The notes under the pieces are model-generated. The model made no database searches. It was not told where the DNA came from and saw only the letters and a program-made list of their open reading frames with translations. Both the position numbers and the translations under genes were made by a program. Shown piece by piece: positions 5,185 to 5,485 of a stretch of DNA of 5,485 nt. Source of the stretch: Bacilli bacterium (GTDB taxonomy: Bacteria > Bacillota_I > Bacilli_A > RFN20 > CAG-288); assembly GCA_900763245.1 (NCBI GenBank), contig CAAFJQ010000096.1:1-5485 (forward strand). The letters run 5' to 3'. Each line of letters begins with the position of its first letter. The stretch's first letter is position 1.

Positions 5185-5485
5185 TATCGGGGAAAGTCTA
5201 TGCTGATCACACCTATATCAGTGTTCCTGCGAAGGAAAGAAGCAAAAAAAGAAGAAGGGGCTGTCCAAAAACCTCAGGCAGGTTGCCGTTGCCATCGATG
5301 ACAGCGGAAAGATTCTTGCTGTTCTTGGAGGGAAAGGAAATGCTAGTAGCGGAGACTCTGAAGCGGCGTTTGCTTCCGATGTTTCACCGAATTCCATTGT
5401 CATCCATGACGAGGGACATTTTGGCAGGGCATTCAGTGACTCGACTGAAATGGCCGTGAACTCCAAAGGAAAAGAATCTCATGCC
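5178..5485 (+). pseudogene. IS1595-family (ISXO2-like) transposase remnant, N-terminus missing, frame broken
   Basis: DDE transposases of this group cut and paste their insertion sequence. Recognisable sequence begins at about 5178 with LSGKVYADHTYISVPAKERSK; the D in YADHTY (5205-5207) matches the first catalytic Asp of the family's D-E-T-Y motif, with His replacing Glu. The frame then changes by -1 at an A7 run (5244-5250). It continues as KKGLSKNLRQVAVAIDDSGKI and later SIVIHDEGH, whose D (5408-5410) fits the second catalytic Asp, 68 residues after the first when the frames are joined. The frame is open to the window end, so the third catalytic residue is not visible. The zinc-ribbon and N-terminal half are absent; the sequence before the match is the right arm of the palindrome. 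Family assignment is from recalled motifs. Read as one frame it makes no sensible protein after the A7 run, so it is probably inactive unless frameshifting rescues it. Confidence 0.7.

Noticed and set aside
5136..5459. 107-codon + strand frame (TTG start) as an intact gene
   Set aside because: Only its first part (to about 5250) matches the transposase; beyond the A7 run the matching sequence is in another frame, and the TTG lies inside the palindrome without a ribosome site.
1..5485. CRISPR array, tRNA or rRNA genes, riboswitch
   Set aside because: No regularly spaced direct repeats, cloverleaf pattern, rRNA segments or recognised leader motifs were seen on either strand.

Overview
The window looks like part of a Bacillota (low-GC Gram-positive) chromosome. 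The evidence is moderately AT-rich DNA, strong purine-rich Shine-Dalgarno sites, the frr-cdsA-dxr-rseP gene order typical of that phylum, and a heat-shock gene under CIRCE operators (the HrcA system). UGG is used for tryptophan and UGA serves as a stop, so the code is standard. The style of the proteins and of the IS1595-type transposase suggests Erysipelotrichia-like gut Firmicutes. That narrower placement is an impression, not something shown here.

Positions 1-4242 (+ strand) hold a tight housekeeping operon: the 3' part of frr (ribosome recycling factor), cdsA (CDP-diacylglycerol synthase), dxr (first committed enzyme of the MEP isoprenoid pathway) and rseP (membrane site-2 protease). Gaps are 39 and 19 nt, and dxr and rseP overlap by 4 nt (ATGA). 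The common neighbour uppS, usually between frr and cdsA, is missing. The operon joins translation, phospholipid precursor supply, isoprenoid supply and envelope proteolysis. It ends at a strong hairpin (4259-4292) that also serves as terminator for the convergent gene.

Positions 4308-4879 (- strand) hold an hsp20 small heat-shock protein gene with a clear sigma-A-type promoter. A near-perfect CIRCE operator lies at the transcription start and a second, half-degenerate CIRCE lies over the -35 box. HrcA would be expected to repress it and heat to release it.

Positions 4880-5485 are accessory and decayed. They contain an AT-rich spacer, a possible 34-codon protein remnant on the - strand, a 152-nt imperfect palindrome with symmetric internal loops (some with tandem G-A oppositions), and directly after it a broken IS1595-family transposase. 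That transposase lacks its N-terminal half, changes frame at an A7 run and continues off the window. The palindrome beside the transposase, the double CIRCE and the loss of uppS from the operon are the points most worth following up.
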